A DNA stretch of 58,954 nucleotides from Acidimicrobiia bacterium (GTDB taxonomy: Bacteria; Actinomycetota; Acidimicrobiia; IMCC26256; PALSA-555): contig DASZJD010000066.1 in assembly GCA_035948415.1 (NCBI GenBank), forward strand, positions 1-58,954, read 5' to 3'. Shown piece after piece: positions 33,280 through 41,536 of the stretch. A program made the position numbers and the translations under genes. A model generated the notes under the pieces. It was given only the letters and a program-made list of their open reading frames with translations, ran no database searches and was not told the origin of the DNA. Numbering within the stretch: the stretch's first letter is position 1; each line of letters starts with the position of its first letter.

Positions 33280-34712
33280 CGCTCGCCGACCTGTTCGGCG
33301 CTGGTGACCCCGCCGCCGTCGTCGTGCACGCCGGGGACCGGCGCGTGACGCGCCGCGAGCTCGACCGGATGGCGGGGAGCCTCGCCGACGCCCTGGCCGG
33401 GCTCGGGGCGCCCGCGGGCAGCCCGGTGGCGGTGATGCTCACCGGACCCGAGGTCGTCGCGGCGCTGTTCGCGACCTGGCGGGCCGGGCTCGTCTACGTC
33501 CCGGTCAACCCGCGGCTCACCGACGCCGAGGTGGGCCGCGTCCTCGCCGCGGTCCCGGTCGCGGTGGTGGTGACGAGCGCCGCCGACGCCCGCCGGTTCC
33601 ACGACGGACCGGTCGTGGTCCTCGACGCCGACGGGGCGCGTCCGGTCCGGGACCAGCCCCCGGCCCGTCCGCCGGCCCGCTACGACTCGGACACGGCGCT
33701 CGTGCAGCTGACGTCGGGGACCACCGGGCCGCCGAAGCCGGTCCGGCTCCGCCACTCCTCGGTTCGGGACCAGTTAGACCGGGTGCTGACGACCCTGCGT
33801 CCGCGTCGCAGCGACGCCAGGCCGCCGGCGGCGAGCATGCCGAACCTGATCCCGCTCTCGCTCTCGCTGTGGGCCGGGATCTACAACGTGTGCTTCGCCC
33901 TCCGCGCCGGGGCGCCCATCGTGCTGCTCGAGCGCTTCGACACTCGGGCGTTCGCCGAGCTCGTCGCCCGGTTCGAGGTGCGGTCGGTCGTGCTCCCGCC
34001 GGCGGCGATGGCGATGCTCGCCGACGACCGGTCCGTCACGTCGCTCGCCCCGCTGCGGCTCGTGCGCAGCATCACCGCGCCGCTCTCGCCGTTCCTCGCC
34101 CGTCGGTTCCGGGATCGGTTCGGCGTCGACGTCCTGAACTCCTACGGGCAGACCGAGCTCGGCGGGGAGGTCATCGGGTGGAGCGCCGCCGACCTGCGCG
34201 CCTTCGGCGCCGCGAAGCTCGGGGCCGTCGGTCGCCCGCACCCCGGCGTCGAGGCGCGCGTCGTCGACGGGGAGCTGCAGGTGCGCACCGGCGCCGGGCT
34301 CGGCGGCTACGCCGACGGGACCGGCTTCGAGGACCGGCTCGACGCCGACGGGTGGTTCCGCACCGGCGACCTGGCCCGGATCGACGACGACGGCTTCGTG
34401 TGGATCGACGGACGCGTGGCCGAGATGATCAACCGCGGCGGCCTGAAGGTCTTCCCGGGCGAGGTGGAGGAGGTGCTGCGCGCCGAGCCGGGGGTGCGCG
34501 ACGTGGCCGTGGTCGGCGCTCCCGACGAGCGGCTCGGCGAGGTCCCGGTGGCGTTCGTGGTCGGCGACGTCGACGACGGCCGGCTCGCCGCCCGGTGCCG
34601 CGCCGAGCTCGCGCCCTACAAGGTCCCGGCTCGGTTCGTGCCGATCGACGCCCTCCCCCGCAACGCGGTGGGCAAGGTCGTGGCCCGCGACCTGCTCGCC
34701 GCGCTGCCCTGA
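33276..34712 (+). CDS. Acyl-CoA synthetase / AMP-dependent ligase (ANL superfamily)
   Basis: A 478-residue adenylate-forming enzyme that activates a carboxylic acid to its CoA thioester through an acyl-AMP. Motifs: phosphate loop LVQLTSGTTGPPKPVRLRH (about 145), SYGQTELGGE (about 290), the hinge DGWFRTGDLARIDDDGFVWI (about 360-380) and the C-terminal catalytic Lys in LPRNAVGKVVARDLL. It is shorter than typical 520-550 residue members, mostly in the N-terminal half. Last gene of the coupled operon, it probably supplies the CoA ester used by the upstream enzymes. A hairpin at 34741-34759 may end the transcript. Confidence 0.9.
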   Translation: MTLADLFGAGDPAAVVVHAGDRRVTRRELDRMAGSLADALAGLGAPAGSPVAVMLTGPEVVAALFATWRAGLVYVPVNPRLTDAEVGRVLAAVPVAVVVTSAADARRFHDGPVVVLDADGARPVRDQPPARPPARYDSDTALVQLTSGTTGPPKPVRLRHSSVRDQLDRVLTTLRPRRSDARPPAASMPNLIPLSLSLWAGIYNVCFALRAGAPIVLLERFDTRAFAELVARFEVRSVVLPPAAMAMLADDRSVTSLAPLRLVRSITAPLSPFLARRFRDRFGVDVLNSYGQTELGGEVIGWSAADLRAFGAAKLGAVGRPHPGVEARVVDGELQVRTGAGLGGYADGTGFEDRLDADGWFRTGDLARIDDDGFVWIDGRVAEMINRGGLKVFPGEVEEVLRAEPGVRDVAVVGAPDERLGEVPVAFVVGDVDDGRLAARCRAELAPYKVPARFVPIDALPRNAVGKVVARDLLAALP

Positions 34713-34740
34713 GCGCGGCCCCGACCACGGGGTCGTGGCG

Positions 34741-34759
34741 GCGGCGCGCTTCGCGCCGC
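34741..34759. terminator. Candidate bidirectional terminator hairpin
   Basis: GCGGCGCG and CGCGCCGC pair perfectly around a 3-base CTT loop between the convergent ligase and DUF3054 genes. There is no T-run, as is common in high-GC actinobacteria. Confidence 0.5.
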
Positions 34760-34764
34760 GGCCG

Positions 34765-35184
34765 TCACCCGGAGCGGCGCTCGCCGGCGCTGACGCCCGC
34801 CGGGGTGGGGGTCGAGCCGGTCACGACCCGCGCGACGGCCCGCCACCCCGCCGTCGCCAAGGCGACGAAGCCGAGGGCGACGACCCCGAACACCACCGGC
34901 GTGGCCCGGCCGGTGACGGTGGCCCGGAGTACGAGCGCCAGCGTGACCCCGAGCAGGCACGTGGCCGACAGGCGACGCCACGGCCGGGACCGGGCGGTGT
35001 AGAGGCCGGTGGCGGCGGCGGCCGCGAACCAGCCCACGAGGAACGGCCACAGCACCACGACGAACCAGCCGGAGCCCCCGTGCAGGTCGTGGCTGCGCCG
35101 GCCCAGCGCCACGAAGGCGACGAGGGCGGCGGCGTCGGCGAGCGCGGCGCCCAGCGGGGCGCGCTCGAGCCGCGGTGGGGTCAC
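34765..35184 (-). CDS. DUF3054 family membrane protein
   Basis: A 139-residue protein with four membrane spans (about residues 12-30, 40-60, 72-92, 98-118). The first span region AALVAFVALGRRSHD, then FLVGWFAAAAATGLY and the later RATVTGRATPVVFGVVAL are diagnostic of DUF3054, a common actinobacterial family without known function. The GTG start at 35184 overlaps the stop of the flippase-like gene by four bases. It is last in the minus-strand group that begins with cydA. The tail past residue 120 is polar. Confidence 0.8.
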   Translation of the reverse strand: MTPPRLERAPLGAALADAAALVAFVALGRRSHDLHGGSGWFVVVLWPFLVGWFAAAAATGLYTARSRPWRRLSATCLLGVTLALVLRATVTGRATPVVFGVVALGFVALATAGWRAVARVVTGSTPTPAGVSAGERRSG

Positions 35185-36320
35185 GAGGCCGAGTGTGCCG
35201 GCCGCACCCCGGCTCGGGTCGCATCGGGCCCGGGTGCCGACCCCGGGGGGGGATGACGATGCCGGAACGCGAAGGCGGCGCCGAGGCCGACGGGGAGCGG
35301 CAGCCAGAACGAGACCAGCCGGAACGTCAGCGTGGCCAGCACGGCGTCGGACGCGCCGACGCCGGCGAGCGCGAGCGTGCCGGTCAGGCCGGCCTCGACG
35401 AAGCCGAGCCCGCCGGGCGTGAACGGGAGGAGGCCGAGGAGGGAGGCGGTCGTGAACGCGAGCAGCACCAGCGTGGGCTCGACCTTGGCGCCGATGGCGT
35501 GGAGCGCGACGAGGAGGCTGAGGTACTCGAACGCCCAGCGGGCCACCGCGTAGGTCACCGCGAGCGCCCAGTGCGAGCCCACGGTGATGCGGAGGGCGTC
35601 GCGCTGCTCGACGAGCCGCGACCCGAGGTCGCGGATCGGTGGCCGACGACGGCGGAGCCGGTTGACAGCCGCGGCGAGGCCGTCCCCGAGCAGCTCGAGC
35701 GGGCGTCGTCGGTGCAGGACGAGCGCACCGACGATCGCGATGACGACGAAGACGACGGCCCCGATCCACGCCGCGTCGGCGAGGCTGCCCGGGACGTTGA
35801 GGCCGGCGAGGATGGCGGGGAGGCTGAAGATCGGCAGGACCAGCACCGCGATCGTGATGAGGATCGACTGGGCGGTCAGCGCCGAGGCCACGGCGGTGAG
35901 GTCGTAGCCGGCGTCGGCGAGCAGCCGAGCCTGGAGCGCGGTGCCGGTGGCGCCCCCGCCGGGGGTGATGCGGTTGAACGCGTTGCCCACCAGCTGGCTC
36001 GTGGCGCCGTCGAACCACGTCACCTCGGGCATGACGACCCGCTGCAGGGCCCAGATCGCCGCGAAGCTGGCCGCCTCGCAGGCGAGGATCACGACGAGCC
36101 AGACGGGGTCGAAGCGGTCGAGGCGCTGCCACGCCGCCAGCACCTCCACGATGCTCGGGGCGAGCAGGTAGAGGCAGATCCCGGTCACGCCGAGGAGCAG
36201 GACGCGTCCGAGCGACCAGCGTCGGTGCGGCGCCGACCCGTCGGTCGCCCCCACCGCCGCGGCGCGCGCACGCGTCGAGGTGTCGGCCCCCGGGTCGGGA
36301 GTCGCTGCCGGCCGCTCCAC
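35181..36320 (-). CDS. YbhN / lysylphosphatidylglycerol synthase transmembrane-region family protein (flippase-like)
   Basis: A 379-residue membrane protein with about eight spans after a 30-residue polar N-terminus. Family motifs: ACEAASFAAIWALQR, NAFNRITPGGGATGTALQ (about 115-130) and LPFTPGGLGFVEAGLTGTLA (about 305-325). It resembles the protein at 662-1954 but is more typical in keeping both PGG motifs. A lipid or lipid-sugar handling role is likely. The GTG start at 36320 lies 123 bases after the cydB stop on the same strand; co-transcription with cydAB is possible but not certain. Its stop overlaps the DUF3054 start. Confidence 0.82.
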   Translation of the reverse strand: MERPAATPDPGADTSTRARAAAVGATDGSAPHRRWSLGRVLLLGVTGICLYLLAPSIVEVLAAWQRLDRFDPVWLVVILACEAASFAAIWALQRVVMPEVTWFDGATSQLVGNAFNRITPGGGATGTALQARLLADAGYDLTAVASALTAQSILITIAVLVLPIFSLPAILAGLNVPGSLADAAWIGAVVFVVIAIVGALVLHRRRPLELLGDGLAAAVNRLRRRRPPIRDLGSRLVEQRDALRITVGSHWALAVTYAVARWAFEYLSLLVALHAIGAKVEPTLVLLAFTTASLLGLLPFTPGGLGFVEAGLTGTLALAGVGASDAVLATLTFRLVSFWLPLPVGLGAAFAFRHRHPPPGSAPGPDATRAGVRPAHSAS

Positions 36321-36443
36321 GCGATGACCCTCCCGCGCTCATCTCGTCGGTCCGCTGCAGCCTCGACGTTATGGCACCGGCCGGCACCCGATCGGGGACC
36401 GGGCCCGGACCGGCGGTCGAGCGGCGCACCCGCGGCCGGGCGC

Positions 36444-37445
36444 CTACAGGCTCGTGCCGTCGAGGCGACCCCGCTCGCCGAGCGTGTAGAGGTAGACGAG
36501 CGACGGCACGCACGTCACCGCGGCGACGAGGAAGATCGCCACGACGATCCGCAGGGTGGCGTCGGGGGCGGCGCCGGCGCCGAGCGACAGGTGGGTGCCG
36601 AGCAGGAACGGGTACTGGGCCACCCCCCAGCCGCCGACGACCGCCGCGACCGCGGCCGCGGCCAGCGGCCGGCCGGCCCGCGGCGCGCCCCGGCCGAGCA
36701 CCGCGAGCGCGCCGAGGCCGCACAGCCCCGACAGGACGACGAGCGGGAGCGCCACCCCGATGAGGTGGTGGAACAGCCGCGGCGCGTCGCCGCGCAGCAC
36801 CCAGATGCCGGCGACCGCGACGACGCCGGCGAGGAGGCCGGCGCCGACGGCCCGGGCCCGGAAGTACCGCTCGAGGTCCCGGAGCCCCCGCCGGTTCGAA
36901 TCCGCCACCAGGAACACCGCCGCGAGGTAGGCGCAGACGATGACGGCGAGCGTCCCGCCGAGCATCGAGGTCGGGTTCACCCAGCTGGCGATCGGGCCGC
37001 CGGCCCCGTCGGCCGGCACCCGGCCCGAGGCGATCCCGCCCGCGACGGCGCCGAGGAAGAAGGGGGTGATGAGCGACGACACCGCGAACGCCACCCCGTA
37101 GAGGCGCTGCTGGGTGAGCGTCTCCGACACCTTCCCGAACGCGAAGCCGGCACCGCGCGCCACGATCCCGACGGCCGCGACCGCCAGGGGGACGTAGAGC
37201 GTCTCCATGATCGACGCGAACGCGCCCGGGAACGACGTCCACAGCACCACGAGGCAGAAGATGAGCCAGACGTGGTTGGCCTCCCACACCGGCCCGATGG
37301 CCTGGTCGATGAGCCCGCGGGGCCGCCGGCCCCGGTCGACGCCGCCGGCGGTGAGATCCCAGAAGCCGGCGCCGAAGTCGGCGCCGCCGAACACCGCGTA
37401 GAGGGTGACGCCGAGGAAGAGGACGACGCCCGCCAGGTCGCTCAC
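36444..37445 (-). CDS. cydB: Cytochrome bd ubiquinol/menaquinol oxidase subunit II (CydB)
   Basis: A 333-residue subunit with about eight spans. Family features are YAVFGGADFGAGFWDL near the N-terminus, IDQAIGPVWEANHVWLIF (about 45-65) and SIMETLYVPLAVAAVGIVARG. With CydA it forms the bd-type quinol oxidase that reduces oxygen to water with high affinity and supports growth at low oxygen. The GTG start at 37445 overlaps the cydA stop (GTGA). No cydDC heme/thiol exporter genes follow, unlike many actinobacteria. Confidence 0.94.
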   Translation of the reverse strand: MSDLAGVVLFLGVTLYAVFGGADFGAGFWDLTAGGVDRGRRPRGLIDQAIGPVWEANHVWLIFCLVVLWTSFPGAFASIMETLYVPLAVAAVGIVARGAGFAFGKVSETLTQQRLYGVAFAVSSLITPFFLGAVAGGIASGRVPADGAGGPIASWVNPTSMLGGTLAVIVCAYLAAVFLVADSNRRGLRDLERYFRARAVGAGLLAGVVAVAGIWVLRGDAPRLFHHLIGVALPLVVLSGLCGLGALAVLGRGAPRAGRPLAAAAVAAVVGGWGVAQYPFLLGTHLSLGAGAAPDATLRIVVAIFLVAAVTCVPSLVYLYTLGERGRLDGTSL

Positions 37446-38848
37446 GGCGTCCGGCCCGCCGTCGCCGGCGCGTCGAGGCGGCGCGCCGGGCCGTAGGGGA
37501 CGTCCTGGTCGCCGACCCCGTCGTCGGCGCGTCGCCAGCGCCGGGCCATGCTCCGCAGCACGAGGATCGTCGCCGCGGTGAGGAGCGCGTAGAGCACCAC
37601 GACCACACCGAGGCTGACCCACACCCCGTCGGCGCGCGTCACCGCGTCGCGGGTGCGGAGCACGCCGTAGACGATGTACGGCTGACGCCCGACCTCGGTG
37701 ACGGTCCAGCCGGCCCACATCGTCACCAGCGCGGCGGCGCCGGCGACCGAGGCCGCCCGCAGGAACCACGGGGAGGCGCTCACGTCTCGGCGCCGCCACC
37801 ACAGCGCGGCGAACCACGCCGCCAGCGCGAGCAGGGCCGTCCCGAGGCCCACCATCACGTCCCACGCCAGGTGCACGATCGTCGTCGGGGGCCGGTCGGC
37901 CGGCGGGACGGCGTCCAGGCCCCGGACCCTCGTGCTCGTGCTCCACCCGGAGAGGAGGGACGCCACGCCGGGGAGCCGCAGGTAGGGCTCGTGCACCCGG
38001 CCGCCGGCGAGGTAGCCGCCGATCGTCTCCGGCACGTGGCGGCCGGTGTTCGGCGCCAGCTCCATCGCCGCGAACTTCGTCGGCTCGTTGTTGAAGACCC
38101 AGCGCGCGGCCGCGTCACCGACGCCGATCTGGAACGGCATGAGCACGGCGGCGACCGTGAACGGGATGAGGAAGCCGATCCGGTGGTAGCGGTCGCGTCG
38201 GCCGCGCAGCATCGCGACCGCGTAGACGCCGCCCACCAGGAAGCCCGCGACGATGTAGGCCGCGAGCAGCATGTGCAGGCCCTCGTGCCAGAAGGCGCCG
38301 TTGAAGATCACCCGGCTCGCGTCGACGGCGACGACGCGGCCGTGGCGCAGCGTGTAGCCACCGGGGTCGTTCATCCACGAGTTGGCGGCGACGACGGACA
38401 GCGCGCCCCCGATCCCGGCCAGCACCACCGGCACCCCGGCCCAGAAGTGCGGCCACGGCGGCATCCGCTTCCAGCCGTAGATGTAGATGGCGACGAAGAT
38501 CGCCTCCAAGAAGAAGAACAGGCCCTCGACGACGAACGGGATCCCGTACGCCGGCCCGAACCGGCGCATGAGCCCGGGCCACAGAAGCCCCATCTCGAAC
38601 GACAGCACCGTCCCCGTGACCGCGCCGACGGCGAACAGCACCGCCGCCACCTTCGACCAGCGCTCCGCCAGCACCAGCGCGTCGCGGTCGTGCCGGCGGA
38701 GCCCCCGGTAGTTCGCCAGCAGCGCCAGGGCCGTGAAGGCCACGCCGAAGGGCACGAGCACGATGTGGACGCCGAGCGTGAACGCCATCTGGGTCCGGGC
38801 CGGCAGCAGCTGGGACGGGTCGGCGGCAGCGAGGACCGCGCTCAGCAC
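37442..38848 (-). CDS. cydA: Cytochrome bd ubiquinol/menaquinol oxidase subunit I (CydA)
   Basis: A 468-residue subunit carrying hemes b558, b595 and d. Conserved segments: QMAFTLGVHIVLVPFGVAF (heme-ligand His in helix 1), WSKVAAVLFAVGAVTGTVLSFEMGLLWP, EGLFFFLEAIFVAIYIYGW, the Q-loop proximal GRQPYIVYGVLRTRDAVT, and a His of AAYIVAGFLVGG. The length fits the short Q-loop (CIO-like) class, compared with 522 in E. coli. GTG at 38848 is chosen because the hydrophobic protein begins there; longer upstream reading is Arg/Pro-rich. An inverted repeat at 38892-38917 lies 44 bases upstream. Confidence 0.95.
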   Translation of the reverse strand: MLSAVLAAADPSQLLPARTQMAFTLGVHIVLVPFGVAFTALALLANYRGLRRHDRDALVLAERWSKVAAVLFAVGAVTGTVLSFEMGLLWPGLMRRFGPAYGIPFVVEGLFFFLEAIFVAIYIYGWKRMPPWPHFWAGVPVVLAGIGGALSVVAANSWMNDPGGYTLRHGRVVAVDASRVIFNGAFWHEGLHMLLAAYIVAGFLVGGVYAVAMLRGRRDRYHRIGFLIPFTVAAVLMPFQIGVGDAAARWVFNNEPTKFAAMELAPNTGRHVPETIGGYLAGGRVHEPYLRLPGVASLLSGWSTSTRVRGLDAVPPADRPPTTIVHLAWDVMVGLGTALLALAAWFAALWWRRRDVSASPWFLRAASVAGAAALVTMWAGWTVTEVGRQPYIVYGVLRTRDAVTRADGVWVSLGVVVVLYALLTAATILVLRSMARRWRRADDGVGDQDVPYGPARRLDAPATAGRTP

Positions 38849-38891
38849 GGCCGCGGCCGCCGGCCCGAGCGCAGGAGGACGACGGCGCCCA

Positions 38892-38917
38892 GCAGGAACC
38901 GAGCTCGCCGTTCCTGC
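38892..38917. promoter_or_regulatory. Inverted repeat upstream of cydA (candidate operator)
   Basis: GCAGGAAC and GTTCCTGC form a perfect 8-base inverted repeat with a 10-base spacer, 44 bases before the cydA start in the 226-base divergent gap with the AlkB-like gene. It does not resemble a Rex site. It could be a regulator site or a leader hairpin. Confidence 0.35.
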
Positions 38918-39062
38918 AACCCGTGCCCCCTGGTGTCGACGCGGCCGCCCCATTCTCGCCGGCCGCGCCGACCGGGAGCGGGCAACGACCGCGGTCGAAG
39001 CCGGGCTCCGTGCCGCTGGCGTCGGGGGTCGGGGTCCCGGCGGGCGGCAAACGCGCGTTCGG

Positions 39063-39068
39063 TAGGGT
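39063..39068 (+). promoter_or_regulatory. Candidate -10 element (TAGGGT) for the AlkB-like gene
   Basis: TAGGGT is followed by six bases and GTG 39075, matching the leaderless pattern. Confidence 0.5.
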
Positions 39069-39074
39069 GGTCCG

Positions 39075-39704
39075 GTGGAGGCTCTGCAAGGGACGTTCCT
39101 GGGGGCGGGCACGCCGTCGGTCGATCCCGACGCGGCCGTGGAGCGCGTCCAGCTCGATGCCACCTCGTGGATCGACGTGTCCCGCGGCTGGCTCCGCGGC
39201 GCCGACACCCTCCTCGAGGCACTCGTCGAGACGGTGCCGTGGCGGCAGGGCCGTCGCAAGATGTACGACCGGGTCCTCGACGACCCCCGGCTGTCTCACT
39301 GGTACAACGCCGCCGACCCGCTCCCCGACCCTGCGCTCGACGCCATCCGGGCGTCGCTCTCGGGCCGGTACCGGGTCCGCTTCGGAGCGGTCGGGCTCAA
39401 CTACTACCGCGACGGCCGCGACAGCGTCGCCTCCCACCGCGACCGGGAGCTCCGGCACCTCGACGAGACCCTCGTGGCGATCGTCACCCTCGGGGCCGCC
39501 CGGCCCTTCCTCGTGCGCCCGCGCGGCGGGGGGCCGTCGCACGACGTGCGGCCAGCGTCTGGTGACCTGCTCGTGATGGGCGGGCGCGCGCAGGCCGACT
39601 GGGAGCACTCGGTGCCGAAGGTGGCCCGTGCCGGGCCCCGCATCAGCGTGTCCCTGCGGTGGTCGTCACAGCACGGCCCGCCCACCGCGCCCCGCCGCCG
39701 CTGA
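39075..39704 (+). CDS. AlkB-like 2-oxoglutarate/Fe(II)-dependent oxygenase
   Basis: A 209-residue protein of the AlkB family, which removes alkyl lesions from nucleic-acid bases by oxidative demethylation. The region GLNYYRDGRDSVASHRDREL supplies the iron ligands His121 and Asp123; the distal ligand is His178 in WEHSVPK; RISVSLRW provides the Arg residues that bind 2-oxoglutarate. The length is usual for bacterial AlkB. It is divergent from cydA and stands alone, so an independent repair role is likely. ALKBH-type substrates other than DNA cannot be ruled out. Confidence 0.85.
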   Translation: MEALQGTFLGAGTPSVDPDAAVERVQLDATSWIDVSRGWLRGADTLLEALVETVPWRQGRRKMYDRVLDDPRLSHWYNAADPLPDPALDAIRASLSGRYRVRFGAVGLNYYRDGRDSVASHRDRELRHLDETLVAIVTLGAARPFLVRPRGGGPSHDVRPASGDLLVMGGRAQADWEHSVPKVARAGPRISVSLRWSSQHGPPTAPRRR

Positions 39705-39830
39705 CGCCCGACCGGCCCGGGCGGGACCCACCCGACCGCCAGCTGGGCGCGACCGCCGGCTTGGATGCTCGCGCCGACGAGCGGCGCGGCCGGCAGACTG
39801 GCGGCCCAGCACCGATCGTGGAGGCGGGCC

Positions 39831-40682
39831 GTGCGACTGGCGACGATCCGAACCGGCGACGGCACGCGCGCCGTGCGCGTGGACGACGACCGGCTCGTCG
39901 AGCTCGACGCCCCTGACGTCGGCGCCCTGCTCGCCGCCGGGCCCGACGCGATGCGCGAGGCCGCGACCGCACGCGGCCCGGCGCGCGACCCCGCCGCGCT
40001 CGACGGGGCCGCGCCCGTCGTCCCCCGGCCGCCGAAGATCATCTGCCTCGGGCTGAACTACGAGCGCCACATCCGCGAGATGGGCCACGAACCGCCCGAC
40101 GTCCCGACGATCTTCGCCAAGTACACCCGCGCCCTCATCGGGCCCCGCGACCCGATCGTGCTGCCCACCGCCTCGGAGCTCGTCGACTGGGAGGCCGAGC
40201 TCGCGTTCGTCGTCGGTGTCGCCGTGCGCCACGCCGACGAGGCCGCGGCACGTCGGGCGATCGCGGGCTACACGATCTGCAACGACGTGTCGATGCGCGA
40301 CTGGCAGTGGCGCACCGACCAGTGGCTGCAGGGCAAGACCTTCGAGCGCTCGACGCCGGTGGGGCCGGTCCTCGTCACCCCGGACGAGGTGGACGACGCC
40401 TGCGACCTGCCGCTCCGCTGCGAGGTCGACGGGGTGGTGCGCCAGGACGCCCGCACCTCGGACCTGGTGTTCGACCCCGTGGCCATCGTCCGGTACGTGA
40501 GCACGATCCTCACCCTCGAGCCCGGGGACCTCATCTCCACCGGCACGCCCGGCGGCGTCGGCGCCGGGCTGAGCCCGCCGGTGTTCCTCCGCCCCGGTCA
40601 GGTCGTCCGCACCGTCGTCGAGGGCATCGGCGAGCTCCGCAACCCGTGCGTGGCCGAGGCGGACGCCCCGCCGCCGCCCTGA
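39831..40682 (+). CDS. Fumarylacetoacetate hydrolase (FAH) family protein
   Basis: A 283-residue member of the FAH superfamily, which includes hydratases, decarboxylases and acylpyruvate hydrolases of aromatic catabolism. Motifs: KIICLGLNYERHIREMG (about 65-80), PTIFAKYTRALIGP, the metal ligands DWEAELAFVVG (about 124-134; E..E..D type), GYTICNDVSMRDWQ and the active-site lysine GKTFERSTPVGP, ending with the STGTPGGVG loop. GTG at 39831 has GGAGG upstream; CAGACT at 39794-39799 is a promoter candidate. Substrate unknown. It is convergent with the ABC permease gene, six bases apart. Confidence 0.88.
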   Translation: MRLATIRTGDGTRAVRVDDDRLVELDAPDVGALLAAGPDAMREAATARGPARDPAALDGAAPVVPRPPKIICLGLNYERHIREMGHEPPDVPTIFAKYTRALIGPRDPIVLPTASELVDWEAELAFVVGVAVRHADEAAARRAIAGYTICNDVSMRDWQWRTDQWLQGKTFERSTPVGPVLVTPDEVDDACDLPLRCEVDGVVRQDARTSDLVFDPVAIVRYVSTILTLEPGDLISTGTPGGVGAGLSPPVFLRPGQVVRTVVEGIGELRNPCVAEADAPPPP

Positions 40683-40688
40683 CCGCGC

Positions 40689-41534
40689 TCACCCGACGCG
40701 GTACCGGCGCACCGCCAGCGCGGTGAAGATCCCGACGATGAGCACCCACGCCACCGCGAAGTGCCCGGCCGCGGTCGTGAGGTGGACGTGGCTCACGCGG
40801 TAGAGGGTGTGGTCGCCGAGGGCGAGGCCCCGGGCGGTGTCGATGGCGGCGGTGATCGGGTTGACCTTCGCCACCGGCTGCATCCAGCCCGGCAGGCGCG
40901 ACACCGGCGCGAAGGCCGAGCTCGTGAACACGAGCGGCAGCACCGGGATGAACACCGCCGGCTGCACCGTCTCGGGGTCCTTGATCGCCAGCCCGACCCA
41001 CGCCGAGAAGGCGGTGAGCGCCATCCCGAACAGGACGATCACGACGACCATGCCGACGGCGCCGAGGAAGCCGTTGTGGAAGGAGAACCCGATGGCCAGC
41101 GCCGCCGCGACGAGCAGGAGCGACTGGATCCCGAGCCGCAGGCTGTCGCTGAGGGTGCGGCCGACGAGGAAGGCGGAGCGGGCGATCGGCAGCGAGCGGA
41201 AGCGGTCGATCATGCCGGACTGGAGGTCGTAGGCGATGCCGACGCCGGAGCCCATCGCCGAGAAGGCCAGGGCCTGCACGAGCACGGCGGGGACGACGAA
41301 GTCCTTGTAGTTCGTGCCCGGCCCGATGTTGGCGACGGCGCCGAACACGAACGCGAAGAGGACGAGCTGCATGAGCGGCTGGATGGTCGAGAACACGATC
41401 AGGCCCGGGCTGCGCAGCACCTTGCGCAGGTTCCGCTGGGCGACGAGGGCGATGTCGGCGAGGACGCGCGGCGGCGCCAGCGCCGCCCGCTCCTCGATGC
41501 TGACGGGCCTGGCCTCGGCGGCGAAGACGGCCAT
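40689..41534 (-). CDS. ABC-2 type exporter permease (DrrB-like)
   Basis: A 281-residue membrane protein with six spans, all in the ABC-2 pattern: RNLRKVLRSPGLIVFSTIQP before span 1 (about 30-50), FRSLPIARSAFLVGRTLSD in the loop and WMQPVAKVNPITAAIDTARG near the last spans. It is the pore of a drug or lipid exporter driven by the ATPase encoded two bases upstream. ATG at 41534 is clear. The DrrA/DrrB type exports antibiotics or glycolipids in actinobacteria; the cargo here is unknown. Confidence 0.88.
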   Translation of the reverse strand: MAVFAAEARPVSIEERAALAPPRVLADIALVAQRNLRKVLRSPGLIVFSTIQPLMQLVLFAFVFGAVANIGPGTNYKDFVVPAVLVQALAFSAMGSGVGIAYDLQSGMIDRFRSLPIARSAFLVGRTLSDSLRLGIQSLLLVAAALAIGFSFHNGFLGAVGMVVVIVLFGMALTAFSAWVGLAIKDPETVQPAVFIPVLPLVFTSSAFAPVSRLPGWMQPVAKVNPITAAIDTARGLALGDHTLYRVSHVHLTTAAGHFAVAWVLIVGIFTALAVRRYRVG

Positions 41535-41536
41535 CG

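Noticed and set aside
34765-37608. A 947-codon minus-strand frame
   Set aside because: Only the last 140 codons (DUF3054) have protein-like composition; the rest is out of frame with cydB and the flippase-like gene.
38892-38917. Rex operator for cydAB
   Set aside because: Rex sites are TTGTGAA-type 18-base palindromes; this repeat has different arms and a 10-base spacer.
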